DNA of 64,000 nt from a virus. The DNA lies in IMG/VR virus record IMGVR_UViG_3300030108_004854, positions 1-64,000 of that record, one strand, 5' to 3'. The notes beneath the pieces are model-generated. The model was not told the origin of the DNA. It saw nothing but the letters and a program-made list of their open reading frames with translations, and searched no databases. The position numbers and the translations under genes are program-made. The first letter of the stretch is position 1; every line of letters begins with the position of its first letter. Below are positions 46,153 to 55,183 of this stretch, piece after piece.

Positions 46153-48846
46153 TTACCCAGCCTCAAGAGCTGCAACTTTGGCCGAAAGTTCAGCAACAGC
46201 ACCAAGCAGTTTCATGATTAAAACGTCATTACTAATGCCCTTGTAGCTGTCGTCCAGCTCCTCGTAGGTAGCTGGTGTGACGTTACCTTCTTCGTCAGTA
46301 GTTTCAGGAGTTAACTCAGCACCTTGCTTGGTGCGGGCAATGGTTTTAACAATACCAGGGCAGATTATTTCAGCTTCTTGTGCAACGAGACCAAGGAAGC
46401 GTGTGTCTTTATCTGCAACAGGTGCATCAGCAGTCCAATCCCAGTTGCGCAGTTTTTTGCCAAGCGCGGTTATATCGGCAAGTTGAGAGTTTGCATCAGT
46501 AATGTTTTCTTTAAAACGTTGATCAGACGTTAAAACAGAACCTTGAGCTGATACGGTGCCAGCAAATAAGGCGGTTCCGTTTGCAAGTATCTGAGAAGTA
46601 GCTCCAGATGCTCCAGTTGTAAATCCACCAAACACAGCTCCTGTACTAGTAGTCCGGCTTGCTCTGATCCCACCAGCAGGAAATAATTTAACACCATCTG
46701 CATTTCCTGCACTGGGGTCGCCACCGATTGTAACTGCACTAGTAAAGCTGGCGCTGCCATTGTTACTTATGGAAAGAAAGTGAACTGATTGGTCCCCACT
46801 AGAAATGGCAAAATCAGGAGCAGCGTTGTGATTAACAAAACCTACTGTTACACCTCTTTCTCCTTCATTTACAAATTTTATTTTGGCCGGAGTTGAGCTA
46901 CTACTTAGCTCATTTATTTCCAATTTAGCGTCCGGACTACTCGTGCCTATGCCGAGATTGCCGGTTTCGGTAAGACGCATTTTCTCAGCAGTTCCTGTCC
47001 AAAAAAGAAGATCTCCTCCACCACTGTTATCAGCCCGGATGTTTAATCCATTAGAATTTGTATAAATAATTCCAGCTCTTGCATCACTGCCATAAAATTC
47101 AAGGTAAGAAGTCGACGTAGAAGCAGTAGTATTATTATCTGTAATTCTTAATCTAGGACCAGATGAAGACAGCTCTAGCAACTGAGCAGGACTACTAGTT
47201 CCAATGCCAAGGTTTCCTTCGTAGTCTATCGTTATCAATTCAGTATTGCTATTGCCAAAAGTAAATAATTCTGGAGAATCATTACTGAAGCCCCCAAATT
47301 CAATGTAACCGGCAAATACAGCATCAATATGTCTTTGTATTCTATGCCTTGCTGTTTGCCAGTTAGTACCATCTGCATTTCTTCTGCATGTAAAATTTAA
47401 ACGATCCTGATTCGTGGTATCAGATATAAGTCTCAAATTATCTAATTTATCGCCTGCAGTTGTGCCCAAGGCGTTGGTGGTGTTGCCTACGTCTAACAAA
47501 AACGTAGGAGTAGAATTCATAATTCCTACTTTTCCTGTGTCGTTGATTCTCATCCGTTCGGATACAGTACCAGATGAATCTTCACTATTAAATACAATTT
47601 GCCCTGCAGTTGTGTGACGGCTGTTAATTAATAAAGAGCTGCCTGATTTGTAAATCCTTGAAAGCGTATTACTAGAAGCTGTATCTTCAAAATACAAACT
47701 GACGGCAGATCCTGCCAAATGTAGCAAGCCACTTGGCGATATTGTGCCAATTCCAACGTTCCCTGTATAGGGAACAATCCGCATCCGCTCTGAGCCTGTT
47801 TGATTATTGTTTCGAGTATAAAAACTAAGTCCACCTCCAGAGATGCCATCAATCGCACCACCATCACCACTTGAGTTGTCAATTATTACTCGTGTATAAC
47901 CGCTAGTAGTTCTTTGAAAATGAGCAACTGTAAGACCTTCTTCGCCTCCGGGAGTTTTAACGTGCAGTCCAGAATCAGGATTTGTAACTCCAATTCCAAC
48001 ACTTCCTTCCGCGATATAGTTGTCACCGCCATCCGTATCTAATTGTGTTTTGATTGCACCTGCAGAGTCATAAAGCCTTAATAAACCATCGTCAGACGCA
48101 TCAGTTTGAAGAACCATTCCTCCGCCAGAACCATTATTTGCTCGCGCAGAAAAAAGCGATTGTTGAGTCCCAGATGCTTGAACGGTAAGTTTTGAACCAG
48201 GCGAAATAGTTCCAATCCCAATATTTCCGAGTGCATTTATGCGCATCCGTTCGACAGGACCCGCTCCTTCTTCAGTTGAAAACAACAATTCTGAATTGTC
48301 TGTTGACGAACCTAAACTTTGAATCGTGCAATCAGTAAAAGCAGTTCCAGTACGATTTCTGAAGTAAATAGTACTTCCTGTATCGTCACCTGTTCCCAGG
48401 TTTTCTAGAAATAGTAAATTTGGCGAATTTGTTGAATCAGTGGTACTAATATGAACTTTTCCTGAAGTACTCGTAACTCCAATCCCAAGATTACCTTGAA
48501 GATAGCTATCACCACTAACAACAATACCACTTGCAAAAACAACGTCTCCTTGAATGCTTGTATCTCCACTAACAACAATACCACTTGCAAAAACAACGTC
48601 TCCTTGAATGCGTGTATCTCCACTTATAGTTAAAGCACTGTCAACTAAAACATCATCTTCAAAAAAAGATTTTCCACTAACAGTTAAAATATTTTGAACA
48701 CTTAAATTTCCATTAACAGAAATATTTCCATTAAATGTAGGATTATTAACTAAACCAGAAATATACGCAGTTGCATTTCCTTCATTAGGAGCAACTCCAG
48801 TCGTGTAAGTAATATAGTCAACGCGAACTTCACCGTATTGAGCCAT
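46153..48846 (-). CDS. Tail fibre with C-terminal S74 intramolecular chaperone, 897 aa
   Basis: Long beta-helical-type repeats (NLGIGTSSP, RMRINDTGKVGI, KLEINE motifs recur) and a C-terminal DQRFKENITDANSQLADITA...RFLGLVAQEAEIICPGIVKT block, the peptidase S74 domain that trimerises fibres and cleaves itself off. The N-terminus has a 54-bp tandem repeat encoding QGDVVFASGIVVSGD. Receptor-binding candidate. Together with the 434-aa fibre it forms the host-recognition block. Confidence 0.9.
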   Translation of the reverse strand: MAQYGEVRVDYITYTTGVAPNEGNATAYISGLVNNPTFNGNISVNGNLSVQNILTVSGKSFFEDDVLVDSALTISGDTRIQGDVVFASGIVVSGDTSIQGDVVFASGIVVSGDSYLQGNLGIGVTSTSGKVHISTTDSTNSPNLLFLENLGTGDDTGSTIYFRNRTGTAFTDCTIQSLGSSTDNSELLFSTEEGAGPVERMRINALGNIGIGTISPGSKLTVQASGTQQSLFSARANNGSGGGMVLQTDASDDGLLRLYDSAGAIKTQLDTDGGDNYIAEGSVGIGVTNPDSGLHVKTPGGEEGLTVAHFQRTTSGYTRVIIDNSSGDGGAIDGISGGGLSFYTRNNNQTGSERMRIVPYTGNVGIGTISPSGLLHLAGSAVSLYFEDTASSNTLSRIYKSGSSLLINSRHTTAGQIVFNSEDSSGTVSERMRINDTGKVGIMNSTPTFLLDVGNTTNALGTTAGDKLDNLRLISDTTNQDRLNFTCRRNADGTNWQTARHRIQRHIDAVFAGYIEFGGFSNDSPELFTFGNSNTELITIDYEGNLGIGTSSPAQLLELSSSGPRLRITDNNTTASTSTSYLEFYGSDARAGIIYTNSNGLNIRADNSGGGDLLFWTGTAEKMRLTETGNLGIGTSSPDAKLEINELSSSSTPAKIKFVNEGERGVTVGFVNHNAAPDFAISSGDQSVHFLSISNNGSASFTSAVTIGGDPSAGNADGVKLFPAGGIRASRTTSTGAVFGGFTTGASGATSQILANGTALFAGTVSAQGSVLTSDQRFKENITDANSQLADITALGKKLRNWDWTADAPVADKDTRFLGLVAQEAEIICPGIVKTIARTKQGAELTPETTDEEGNVTPATYEELDDSYKGISNDVLIMKLLGAVAELSAKVAALEAG
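48512..48619. repeat. 54-bp tandem duplication in the fibre gene
   Basis: Two copies (48512-48565 and 48566-48619) that differ at one base, encoding an 18-residue fibre unit with QGDVVFASGIVVSG. Recent in-frame duplication. Confidence 0.9.
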
Positions 48847-48886
48847 GGTTCTTTTTAACGCTTAACACATATAGATGTATTCTACT

Positions 48887-50191
48887 TTATGCACTCCAAA
48901 TTGTTAAGACAAAACGGCCTTCACTGTTTCCTGTACCTGATTCAATTGTTATAGCTTTAGTTCCATTACAAGATGCACTAATACGTTCGCTTAAGTTATT
49001 GTAAAATCCTGTATTTTGATCATTTATAAAAGAAATACTAGGTGCATTTGCCGTTCCTGATGAAAATAAACCTTTTCCATTTACACGTAAATCATTTGAA
49101 ATTCTAACGTTATCAGAATAAATAGTATCAAATCCAGTAATCGTACCGCTACTTGTGCCTGAAAGTGTTTGAACTCCAGTTAATGTTCTAATAACTCCTG
49201 TTTGAGCTAAAATTGTTTGCCCAGAAACAGCCCCAGTAATGCTGATACCACTTGCAAAATAAGATTCACCACTAATAAATAAATCACCAATAACTGTTAA
49301 AGTACCGCTGATATTTTGATCACCTGAAAACTGCAGTCCAGATGCATTTAAATTATTAACATTAATTTGATTAAATTCACCCAAGTCGCCTGTTATTGTT
49401 GCTCCAGATATTGTGCCTGTCGCTTCTAAATTATTTGTATAAATATTTTGAAATGTTCCACTCTGTGTAATTAGTTGATTAAATTGACCAAGGTCACCTG
49501 TAATAGTGGCACCTGATATTGTGCCAGTTGCTTCAAGGCTATTGAGTTGTAAATTACCAGTAACATTAATATCACCAGTAATAGTTGCACTGCCTGTAAC
49601 AGTGAAATCATTAACAACAAGACTATCAAAGTTTCCACTTGTTACATCAAGAAATTGAGTAACACTAAGTTGGCTAATAGTACCAGAGCCAATATCAACA
49701 AAATCACCAGTAACATTAGTTCCTGATAAAAAATCAAAATAACCACTAGCAAAATCGGTAGTAGTACCATTAGCTATTACAAAATAACCACTTGCTGCTT
49801 CAATTGTTGTTGTATTAATCTGAGTAATATCAAGTTCTGTGGCAGTAATTCCACTAGCAACATTTAAATTGCCACTGGTATTAAAATTACCTGATGCAAC
49901 TACATTTTTTTGAAAAGCAACATTATTATGAAAATTAACAACGTTTTCAAAATTGCTTTCACCACTGACAGTTAAATAGCCAGAAATAATAACATTTCCA
50001 GGTATAAATGGATCAACTTCATTTACATTTATATAATACTGATCTAAATATGTACGAAAATTTGCAAACGTAATTTTTTTATTACGCAATGCAGGATCAA
50101 TCTCAAAGACGTGTACTAACGTCAGAAGATCTAAATCATTAATATCCGGTGGTAGTATGACCGGAAACTGAGTTATCCTGCGATTCGGCAC
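48887..50191 (-). CDS. Tail fibre protein, 434 aa
   Basis: N-terminal module MPNRRITQFPVILPPDINDL...RNKKITFANFRTYLDQYY resembles the attachment domain of marine phage fibres; the rest is a repeated beta-rich array (NLEATGTISGATITGDLG occurs twice, SGNLNVASGIT). Ends in a short C-terminal domain without S74. 41 nt upstream of the S74 fibre. Confidence 0.8.
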   Translation of the reverse strand: MPNRRITQFPVILPPDINDLDLLTLVHVFEIDPALRNKKITFANFRTYLDQYYINVNEVDPFIPGNVIISGYLTVSGESNFENVVNFHNNVAFQKNVVASGNFNTSGNLNVASGITATELDITQINTTTIEAASGYFVIANGTTTDFASGYFDFLSGTNVTGDFVDIGSGTISQLSVTQFLDVTSGNFDSLVVNDFTVTGSATITGDINVTGNLQLNSLEATGTISGATITGDLGQFNQLITQSGTFQNIYTNNLEATGTISGATITGDLGEFNQINVNNLNASGLQFSGDQNISGTLTVIGDLFISGESYFASGISITGAVSGQTILAQTGVIRTLTGVQTLSGTSSGTITGFDTIYSDNVRISNDLRVNGKGLFSSGTANAPSISFINDQNTGFYNNLSERISASCNGTKAITIESGTGNSEGRFVLTIWSA

Positions 50192-50230
50192 ACCACAACT
50201 TCCAACCTATTCTATTAATTATAGTTGGAG

Positions 50231-50677
50231 TTAATTGGATCTAATTTCAATGCGTGGCAAAATATTTGAAGTAAAATTCCATACTGCTTGTACACTTGTT
50301 ACTGCAATACAAGCCATAACAAAAACAACTAGTAACTCAGCTCTCGTTAGTCTTTGTTTAGTTGTTTTTACTTGAGTAGAAGGAAATTGATTTTGTTGTT
50401 GAGTTACAGGTTGCGCTGGTATATAACTAGATTGTGATGAAGTAGATGGAGTAGAAGGGGCTACTCTTTGTTGTGTTTTAATTTGTTGAATAGCTTGTTG
50501 CATTGCCATTTGTCTCATCGCTTCAAAATTAGGCACTGATGGAGTTGGTGGCTGAACAGAAGGCTGAGGTTGATTTTCAGTGGCAGCAGAAAACTCAACA
50601 GGATTTTCAAATCGTTGTCCGTTGGGATCAATATAATAAGCGCCTGGCTGATTGCTAGCAGTTACTTGCTCTTCCAT
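50231..50677 (-). CDS. Pro/Gln-rich single-pass membrane protein, 148 aa
   Basis: Residues 1-100 are Gln/Pro/Ser-rich and disordered; LTRAELLVVFVMACIAVTSV at about 112-131 is one transmembrane helix followed by a short tail. Type and place (upstream of the fibres) suit a virion-associated or envelope-interacting protein; unknown. Confidence 0.6.
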   Translation of the reverse strand: MEEQVTASNQPGAYYIDPNGQRFENPVEFSAATENQPQPSVQPPTPSVPNFEAMRQMAMQQAIQQIKTQQRVAPSTPSTSSQSSYIPAQPVTQQQNQFPSTQVKTTKQRLTRAELLVVFVMACIAVTSVQAVWNFTSNILPRIEIRSN

Positions 50678-50721
50678 TGTGAAACCGTTAATGTATAGAA
50701 ACTGTAGCAGTTTTAGAAACC

Positions 50722-51159
50722 ATGTCGACAGAATTGTCAGACATTTCTTCTGAATTAAAAGGCATTCGTAACATTCTTGCTTCTATGTGGCATAGTCGCT
50801 ACAAAGATGGAGAAACGGATCAGGTTTCTCCTGAGATTTATGCTGATGAATACATTTCAACAGAAGAGTGTGCTCGTCGATTAGCAGTTAGTGACCAAAC
50901 CATTCGCAACTGGATTCTTCAAGGAAAAAAAGGTACCGGGTATGGTTGGACACAAGGCGTGCATTATATTACAATTCCTGTAGGTCCTCGTAAACAAATT
51001 ATTAGAATTCCTTGGAATCATCTAATACTTTCATTTGCTAAAGGCGAGGAAATAACATTAAGAAGTTTTGATAAAAATGGTTCCAAACTATATAGCCGTA
51101 AAGCTAGACCAGATCTGGACAACGTTCCAAATCCAAATGTTCCTGATGTTGACGACTAA
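50722..51159 (+). CDS. HTH (excisionase/MerR-like) DNA-binding protein, 145 aa
   Basis: YISTEECARRLAVSDQTIRN is a helix-turn-helix of the MerR/excisionase kind, followed by a wing-like HYITIPVGPRKQIIRIPWN. It opens a plus-strand operon with the Dam-like and dCTP deaminase genes (TAATG coupling with the next gene). A regulator is likely. Confidence 0.7.
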   Translation: MSTELSDISSELKGIRNILASMWHSRYKDGETDQVSPEIYADEYISTEECARRLAVSDQTIRNWILQGKKGTGYGWTQGVHYITIPVGPRKQIIRIPWNHLILSFAKGEEITLRSFDKNGSKLYSRKARPDLDNVPNPNVPDVDD

Positions 51160-51650
51160 TGCCCCATCGTTTCGATGGTATCCATATAGATGCCCTTACA
51201 TTTGATAATTATCATGAATTATTACCAGAGGCTTTAGCTAAACAGTTAGATATGTTTGTGCCACCGCAAGGTTCGTTTAATGAACGGATTATGCGAAGAT
51301 ACATTCAATCTATTAAAGAGTTTGAATTAGAAGATCCCAATAGTCATACGACATTAGCAAATCGATTAAGGTTAGCATTTAAAGACATGCAACCAGAAAC
51401 AATTTGTTCTCGTTTTCCTAATGCAGATTTACCTTTAAAGCGGAGGCTTCGTTGTGTTGCTGAGTATTTAATTAGGTCTCAAGAGTTTATTAAAATGAAA
51501 GATAGCAATGGAAATCTAATAAAAAAACGTGGAATTCTTGGCAAAATGGTCGTTATCTATCAACCAATGCCTAAAATGTTAACAGTATTAAAGAAACAAG
51601 GGCTTTTAAAAGATGCAAAGAGAGGAGATGCTGCAGGAAGTCCTGGGTAA
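51159..51650 (+). CDS. Hypothetical helical basic protein, 163 aa
   Basis: ATG overlaps the preceding stop. Helical with YIQSIKEFELEDPNSHTTLAN and RLRLAFKDMQP; ends in a Lys-rich tail. Coupled to the genes on both sides (38-nt overlap with the next). No family recognised. Confidence 0.6.
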   Translation: MPHRFDGIHIDALTFDNYHELLPEALAKQLDMFVPPQGSFNERIMRRYIQSIKEFELEDPNSHTTLANRLRLAFKDMQPETICSRFPNADLPLKRRLRCVAEYLIRSQEFIKMKDSNGNLIKKRGILGKMVVIYQPMPKMLTVLKKQGLLKDAKRGDAAGSPG

Positions 51651-51978
51651 AGATGGCAAAGCTGAGTATTTAGACTCAGTTGTTAAGCTAGTTTTAGGAG
51701 ATATGGGTAAGTTTTTTAAAGACTTTTGGGAAAGAGTAGGACCTGGAGTCATGGTCTTGCAACCAGGAGCAGAAGACAAGGGAATGTTTTGGCTGACATT
51801 GCCTCAACTGAACCAGGCAAAAGAAGATTCTGAATCCAAAGAGTTTCGTGATCACCTAGAGGTTATTCTTTGTGCTGCACAGAAAATTGATCCAATGAAG
51901 AAAGCTGGTTACATGATCTGGGATGAACGTGGCACCCGTTATTTTGAAGTAGATTACGAGAAAGAGAAACAAGAATAA
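51613..51978 (+). CDS. Hypothetical acidic protein, 121 aa
   Basis: ATG 51613 lies in the tail of the previous gene; ATG 51628 is an alternative. Contains LGDMGKFFKDFWERVGPGVM and a beta-rich MIWDERGTRYFEVDYEK ending; stop overlaps the next ATG (TAATG). Confidence 0.6.
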   Translation: MQREEMLQEVLGKDGKAEYLDSVVKLVLGDMGKFFKDFWERVGPGVMVLQPGAEDKGMFWLTLPQLNQAKEDSESKEFRDHLEVILCAAQKIDPMKKAGYMIWDERGTRYFEVDYEKEKQE

Positions 51979-52571
51979 TGGGACTACAACGCGGCAATCA
52001 ACGTGTTGAAGATTTTGAATGGATCACTAATCGTGATTTAGTTGATTCAGCTCATTATGTACTAGGTGGTATTGACTTAGATCCAGCTAGTTCTAAGGTT
52101 GCTAATGAGTATGTCAACGCAAAGAACTTCTATACAATTACTGATGATGGCTTGAATGAGCAGGAGTGGCATGGGAATGTTTACCTATTCCCTCCTGCTA
52201 AATCTTATTTCTGGCATAAAAAGTCACAACGTTGGAAGACAACAAGGGGCCTATCGCCTACATTGATTTCAGGTCAGGCAATCTGGTGGAAAGCCTTAAA
52301 GCGTAAGTGGTTGTCTGGTGAAATTGAATCCGGTATTTATTTTACAAACTACATGGACATGGCTATGTATTGTCAAGATATTTTTGATCATCCTGTTTGC
52401 ATTATGGCTAGCAGGCCTACTTTAATTAGGCATTATTTTCATGAAGATAAGTTTACTCGTCAGAACACTGCAACATCAATGATTGTTTATTTGCAGCCAC
52501 GCAATAACGTGGAAGAATCAACCCAATGTTTTGTAGAAACCTATCAACCAAAGGGCAGAGTTTTACTGTAG
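51978..52571 (+). CDS. Dam-like (N6-adenine MTase family) protein with degenerate catalytic motif, 197 aa
   Basis: GGIDLDPASSKVANEYVNAK followed by DDGLNEQEWHGNVYLFPPAK has the order of phage Dam-like methyltransferases (DLDPAS, then FT..DGL...W.G.V..NPPY). The usual catalytic NPPY/DPPY is replaced by FPPA, so the Asn/Asp that contacts the adenine amino group and the aromatic Tyr are both missing. It may be an inactive decoy or bind DNA without methylating it. Confidence 0.75.
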   Translation: MGLQRGNQRVEDFEWITNRDLVDSAHYVLGGIDLDPASSKVANEYVNAKNFYTITDDGLNEQEWHGNVYLFPPAKSYFWHKKSQRWKTTRGLSPTLISGQAIWWKALKRKWLSGEIESGIYFTNYMDMAMYCQDIFDHPVCIMASRPTLIRHYFHEDKFTRQNTATSMIVYLQPRNNVEESTQCFVETYQPKGRVLL

Positions 52572-52594
52572 AGTTATAAAACTGCTTATGAAAT

Positions 52595-53179
52595 ATGAGC
52601 GTTTTAAGCGACCAAGAGATTAAAAATCTAGCTTTAGATGGCATGATCTCACCCTTCTCAGATCGTCTTATAAATGAGCAAAATGGTATTAGGTTGCTAA
52701 GCTATGGACTTAGCTCATATGGTTATGACATTCGTTTGTCACCTAGTCAGTGTCTTTTATTCGGCGGTGTCCAGCACGGAATGTGTGACGCTAAAAACTT
52801 TGATCCAAATATTTTAAAGGAGACAGAGCTTCATAAAGATGAGCGAGGGCACTATTTTATTCTTCCTCCTTTTGGCTATTGTCTGGGCGTTGCTGTTGAA
52901 CGCTTGGCTTTACCCCGCGACGTTACCGTTGTCGCAGTGGGCAAAAGTACATACGCAAGGGCAGGAATTATGGCAAACATTACACCTGCTGAGGCTGGCT
53001 GGGAAGGTCATTTAACTTTAGAAATCAGTAATTGCACGCCTTTATTCAATCGTATTTATGCAAACGAAGGAATATGTCAGCTATTGTTTTATCGTGGTAA
53101 ACCATGCAGTACCAGTTACCAGGAGCGTAAAGGAAAGTATCAGAAACAGCCGGCTGAAGTAGTATTTAGCAAGGTTTAA
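52595..53179 (+). CDS. dcd: dCTP deaminase, 194 aa
   Basis: Converts dCTP to dUTP, feeding dTMP synthesis by ThyX. GYDIRLSPSQ, then GKSTYARAGIMANITPAEAGWEG and LTLEISNCTPLF hold the Ser/Arg substrate motif and the catalytic Glu of the LEISN strand. Normal length (E. coli Dcd 193 aa). Last gene of the plus operon; 4-nt convergent overlap with the next gene. Confidence 0.93.
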   Translation: MSVLSDQEIKNLALDGMISPFSDRLINEQNGIRLLSYGLSSYGYDIRLSPSQCLLFGGVQHGMCDAKNFDPNILKETELHKDERGHYFILPPFGYCLGVAVERLALPRDVTVVAVGKSTYARAGIMANITPAEAGWEGHLTLEISNCTPLFNRIYANEGICQLLFYRGKPCSTSYQERKGKYQKQPAEVVFSKV

Positions 53180-53526
53180 AACTTACCAAATGTGGCTTGA
53201 GGTTTATCTGCATAATTCGTAGAGCCTGCATAAGGAAAATCATCGCCTTGTGTAAAACCCGTCAATGCTCCTGATCTATCTGTATATGGCTGATCATACA
53301 TCCGTTTTTTCCGGAACTTACCAGCACTACGAGCTGCTTTCAGCGACTTTTCAACACGATTCTGTTTTGCTTCACCCGCCGCATCACCTAGACGTGCGGT
53401 CCTGCGTTCCACTGGATCTAAAGAACGTAGGTCAACATCATACGAATCTTCAGGATTAAGATCAGAATTAAACTTTACTGACGTTCCAGAATCTTTAGAT
53501 GCGTCGTAAGTAGGTGAGTAAGCCAT
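53176..53526 (-). CDS. Hypothetical basic protein, 116 aa
   Basis: Polar, disordered, with an Arg/Lys helix (EAKQNRVEKSLKAARSAGKF). Ends ADKPQATFGKF. Alone on the minus strand between dcd and the next plus genes. Structural or packaged protein possible. Confidence 0.55.
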   Translation of the reverse strand: MAYSPTYDASKDSGTSVKFNSDLNPEDSYDVDLRSLDPVERRTARLGDAAGEAKQNRVEKSLKAARSAGKFRKKRMYDQPYTDRSGALTGFTQGDDFPYAGSTNYADKPQATFGKF

Positions 53527-53562
53527 ATGTCAATTATAATTAGGGTAAACCGTGGCTTAAAG

Positions 53563-53928
53563 ATGGGCTTTTTAAATAGTTTTATGGGTAACAATAATAC
53601 CCTTAAAGAGCGTATGACTACGCTTGATACCTTTGGTCAACCTTTAGACAATAAGGCTAATGATGTACCTATGTACGATCAATACAATACTGGTTTAGCA
53701 GTAACGCAAGAAAATATGTCAGATCGTGTTAACTTAGCAGTAGATCCACGAGCACAACCAAGATGCGGGTTAACGGGAATGATTCCATCGATGGAGGAAG
53801 GAATAATGCACGGAGCAATGCCACAGCCAAGGCAATTAGTGGTGGACATGGGACAACTTTCACCGGAGGAAATGGAGTTAGCAAAGGAGAATCAACGCCG
53901 GATGGTGTCTGGTTTCAACCGGTCGTAG
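53563..53928 (+). CDS. Hypothetical protein, 121 aa
   Basis: ATG 53563 (MGFLNSFMGNNNTLKERMTT) is favoured; an ATG at 53527 would add 12 residues. Met/Asn-rich, with a C-terminal helix (LSPEEMELAKENQRRMVSGF). No family known. Confidence 0.55.
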   Translation: MGFLNSFMGNNNTLKERMTTLDTFGQPLDNKANDVPMYDQYNTGLAVTQENMSDRVNLAVDPRAQPRCGLTGMIPSMEEGIMHGAMPQPRQLVVDMGQLSPEEMELAKENQRRMVSGFNRS

Positions 53929-53939
53929 ATAATGAAATA

Positions 53940-54194
53940 ATGGATTGCCCTGGGGGTGTATGCCCAGTCCCCTGGGCAACTAAAGAAGTAGATAATGTCA
54001 ACCATCCTCCGCATTACACGGAGGGTGGGATTGAGTGTATTGAAGCCATCGAAGCACAGCTAACGCCAGAAGAATATAAAGGGTACCTAAAAGGTAACGT
54101 TGCCAAGTATATCTGGAGAGAAAAACATAAAGGGGGTATTGAGTCACTTAAAAAAGCCCAATGGTATTTAACTAAGTTAATTGTTTTAGACTAA
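53940..54194 (+). CDS. DUF3310-family (SaV-like) protein, 84 aa
   Basis: ATG 53940 is chosen because an earlier start would overlap the previous gene completely. VNHPPHYTEGGIECIEAIEA then KGYLKGNVAKYIWREKHKGG and a LKKAQWYL helix are the DUF3310/SaV-like family, small phage proteins of unknown function, sometimes proposed to be nucleotide kinases. Full-length for the family. Confidence 0.85.
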   Translation: MDCPGGVCPVPWATKEVDNVNHPPHYTEGGIECIEAIEAQLTPEEYKGYLKGNVAKYIWREKHKGGIESLKKAQWYLTKLIVLD

Positions 54195-54214
54195 TTATTA
54201 GTTATTTTAAAACT

Positions 54215-54499
54215 ATGCCTGGTCGTTCTGCTGGTTACGATTCTGAACCTAGATACGATAAAAAAACAATTAACATGTTGGCAAACATGTCAACTAGGGA
54301 TCGTAACAAATTTGTTCGTGATAATGCTAGTGCTGCCTCTGGCGGAGGTGGAATGAAAGGTCTTGCTAAAGGTGCAAAAACGACTGCTAAAGAAGCACGA
54401 GCAGCAGGTGATAGAGACACTGCCAAAGCAGCACGTAAATTAGCTCGTAAAGCTGATCGTACTGTTGCTCGTCGTAAAGCACGTCGCGCTGCAAAATAA
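54215..54499 (+). CDS. Highly basic Ala/Lys/Arg protein, 94 aa
   Basis: C-terminal half is an Ala/Lys/Arg-rich, histone H1-like tail (KEARAAGDRDTAKAARKLAR, then KADRTVARRKARRAAK). Likely binds DNA, either in the virion or the host nucleoid; inference from composition. Confidence 0.65.
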   Translation: MPGRSAGYDSEPRYDKKTINMLANMSTRDRNKFVRDNASAASGGGGMKGLAKGAKTTAKEARAAGDRDTAKAARKLARKADRTVARRKARRAAK

Positions 54500-54817
54500 C
54501 TAATCCCGCTGACGCCAATCATCAGTTTTATCTTGGCTAAACCATTGAGCAATATCATCAGGGCCGCTAAATGTGGTCCGATGGTTTGCTGGATCTGGAT
54601 CACCAAGGTCCAGAGTGTTCATAAAATCATCTAAACCGCCTTCTGCCATATCAGGATTATGGGCTTTACGGCGAGCTTGATTCAACATAGAAAGGGCTGA
54701 TTTGTTAGCTTTTGCTAACTTCTCGGCCCAAATCATATCATCTAGTTTTACTTCTTCAGATTTAGCAATTCGATTACAGATAAACTGCAGACGCAGACGG
54801 TAATTATTTGACAGCAT
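54500..54817 (-). CDS. Conserved cyanophage hypothetical protein, 105 aa
   Basis: Helical N-terminal half (NNYRLRLQFICNRIAKSEEV...WAEKLAKANKS) and a polar Gly/Asp C-terminus ending WFSQDKTDDW. Similar small proteins are known to me in marine phages. The stop is adjacent to the stop of the basic gene (tail to tail). Confidence 0.6.
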   Translation of the reverse strand: MLSNNYRLRLQFICNRIAKSEEVKLDDMIWAEKLAKANKSALSMLNQARRKAHNPDMAEGGLDDFMNTLDLGDPDPANHRTTFSGPDDIAQWFSQDKTDDWRQRD

Positions 54818-54840
54818 AAACTTATTGCTATCACTAAATT

Positions 54841-55158
54841 CTAACTGAAAACTGTAGGTGGCTCTTCATCGTCTTCTAATTCATTTTTTAATTCGTCTGG
54901 ATCAACTTCCATCATGAATTTAGCAATAGCCAGTTCTTGCAGCTCGATATCAGATGGAATATTAAACTCAACTTCTACACCTTCATTAGTTAAAATATCG
55001 CGTACAGCTTGAATTTCTAGTAATCTCCGACTGTATAAATTCAATAGGGCAATACGCATTTGATCCCAAGTCATCTCTTCAGAGGCTAATTCTGCTTTAC
55101 GCATTGCAAGCTGAAGATGTAATGGCATCTGATATTGCTTTAGGCTACTGTCTTCCAT
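54841..55158 (-). CDS. Helical acidic protein, 105 aa
   Basis: ATG 55158 is chosen (MEDSSLKQYQMPLHLQLAMR); a longer frame would overlap the lysozyme gene. Amphipathic helices (MRIALLNLYSRRLLEIQAV) and an acidic C-terminus (DPDELKNELEDDEEPP). Possibly a scaffolding or assembly chaperone; unproven. Confidence 0.6.
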   Translation of the reverse strand: MEDSSLKQYQMPLHLQLAMRKAELASEEMTWDQMRIALLNLYSRRLLEIQAVRDILTNEGVEVEFNIPSDIELQELAIAKFMMEVDPDELKNELEDDEEPPTVFS

Positions 55159-55183
55159 ATCGAAGATTATTGCTTTAGATATT

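Noticed and set aside
53763-53939. Upstream extension of the DUF3310 gene
   Set aside because: It would overlap the previous gene over its whole C-terminal half, and the family domain begins right after ATG 53940.
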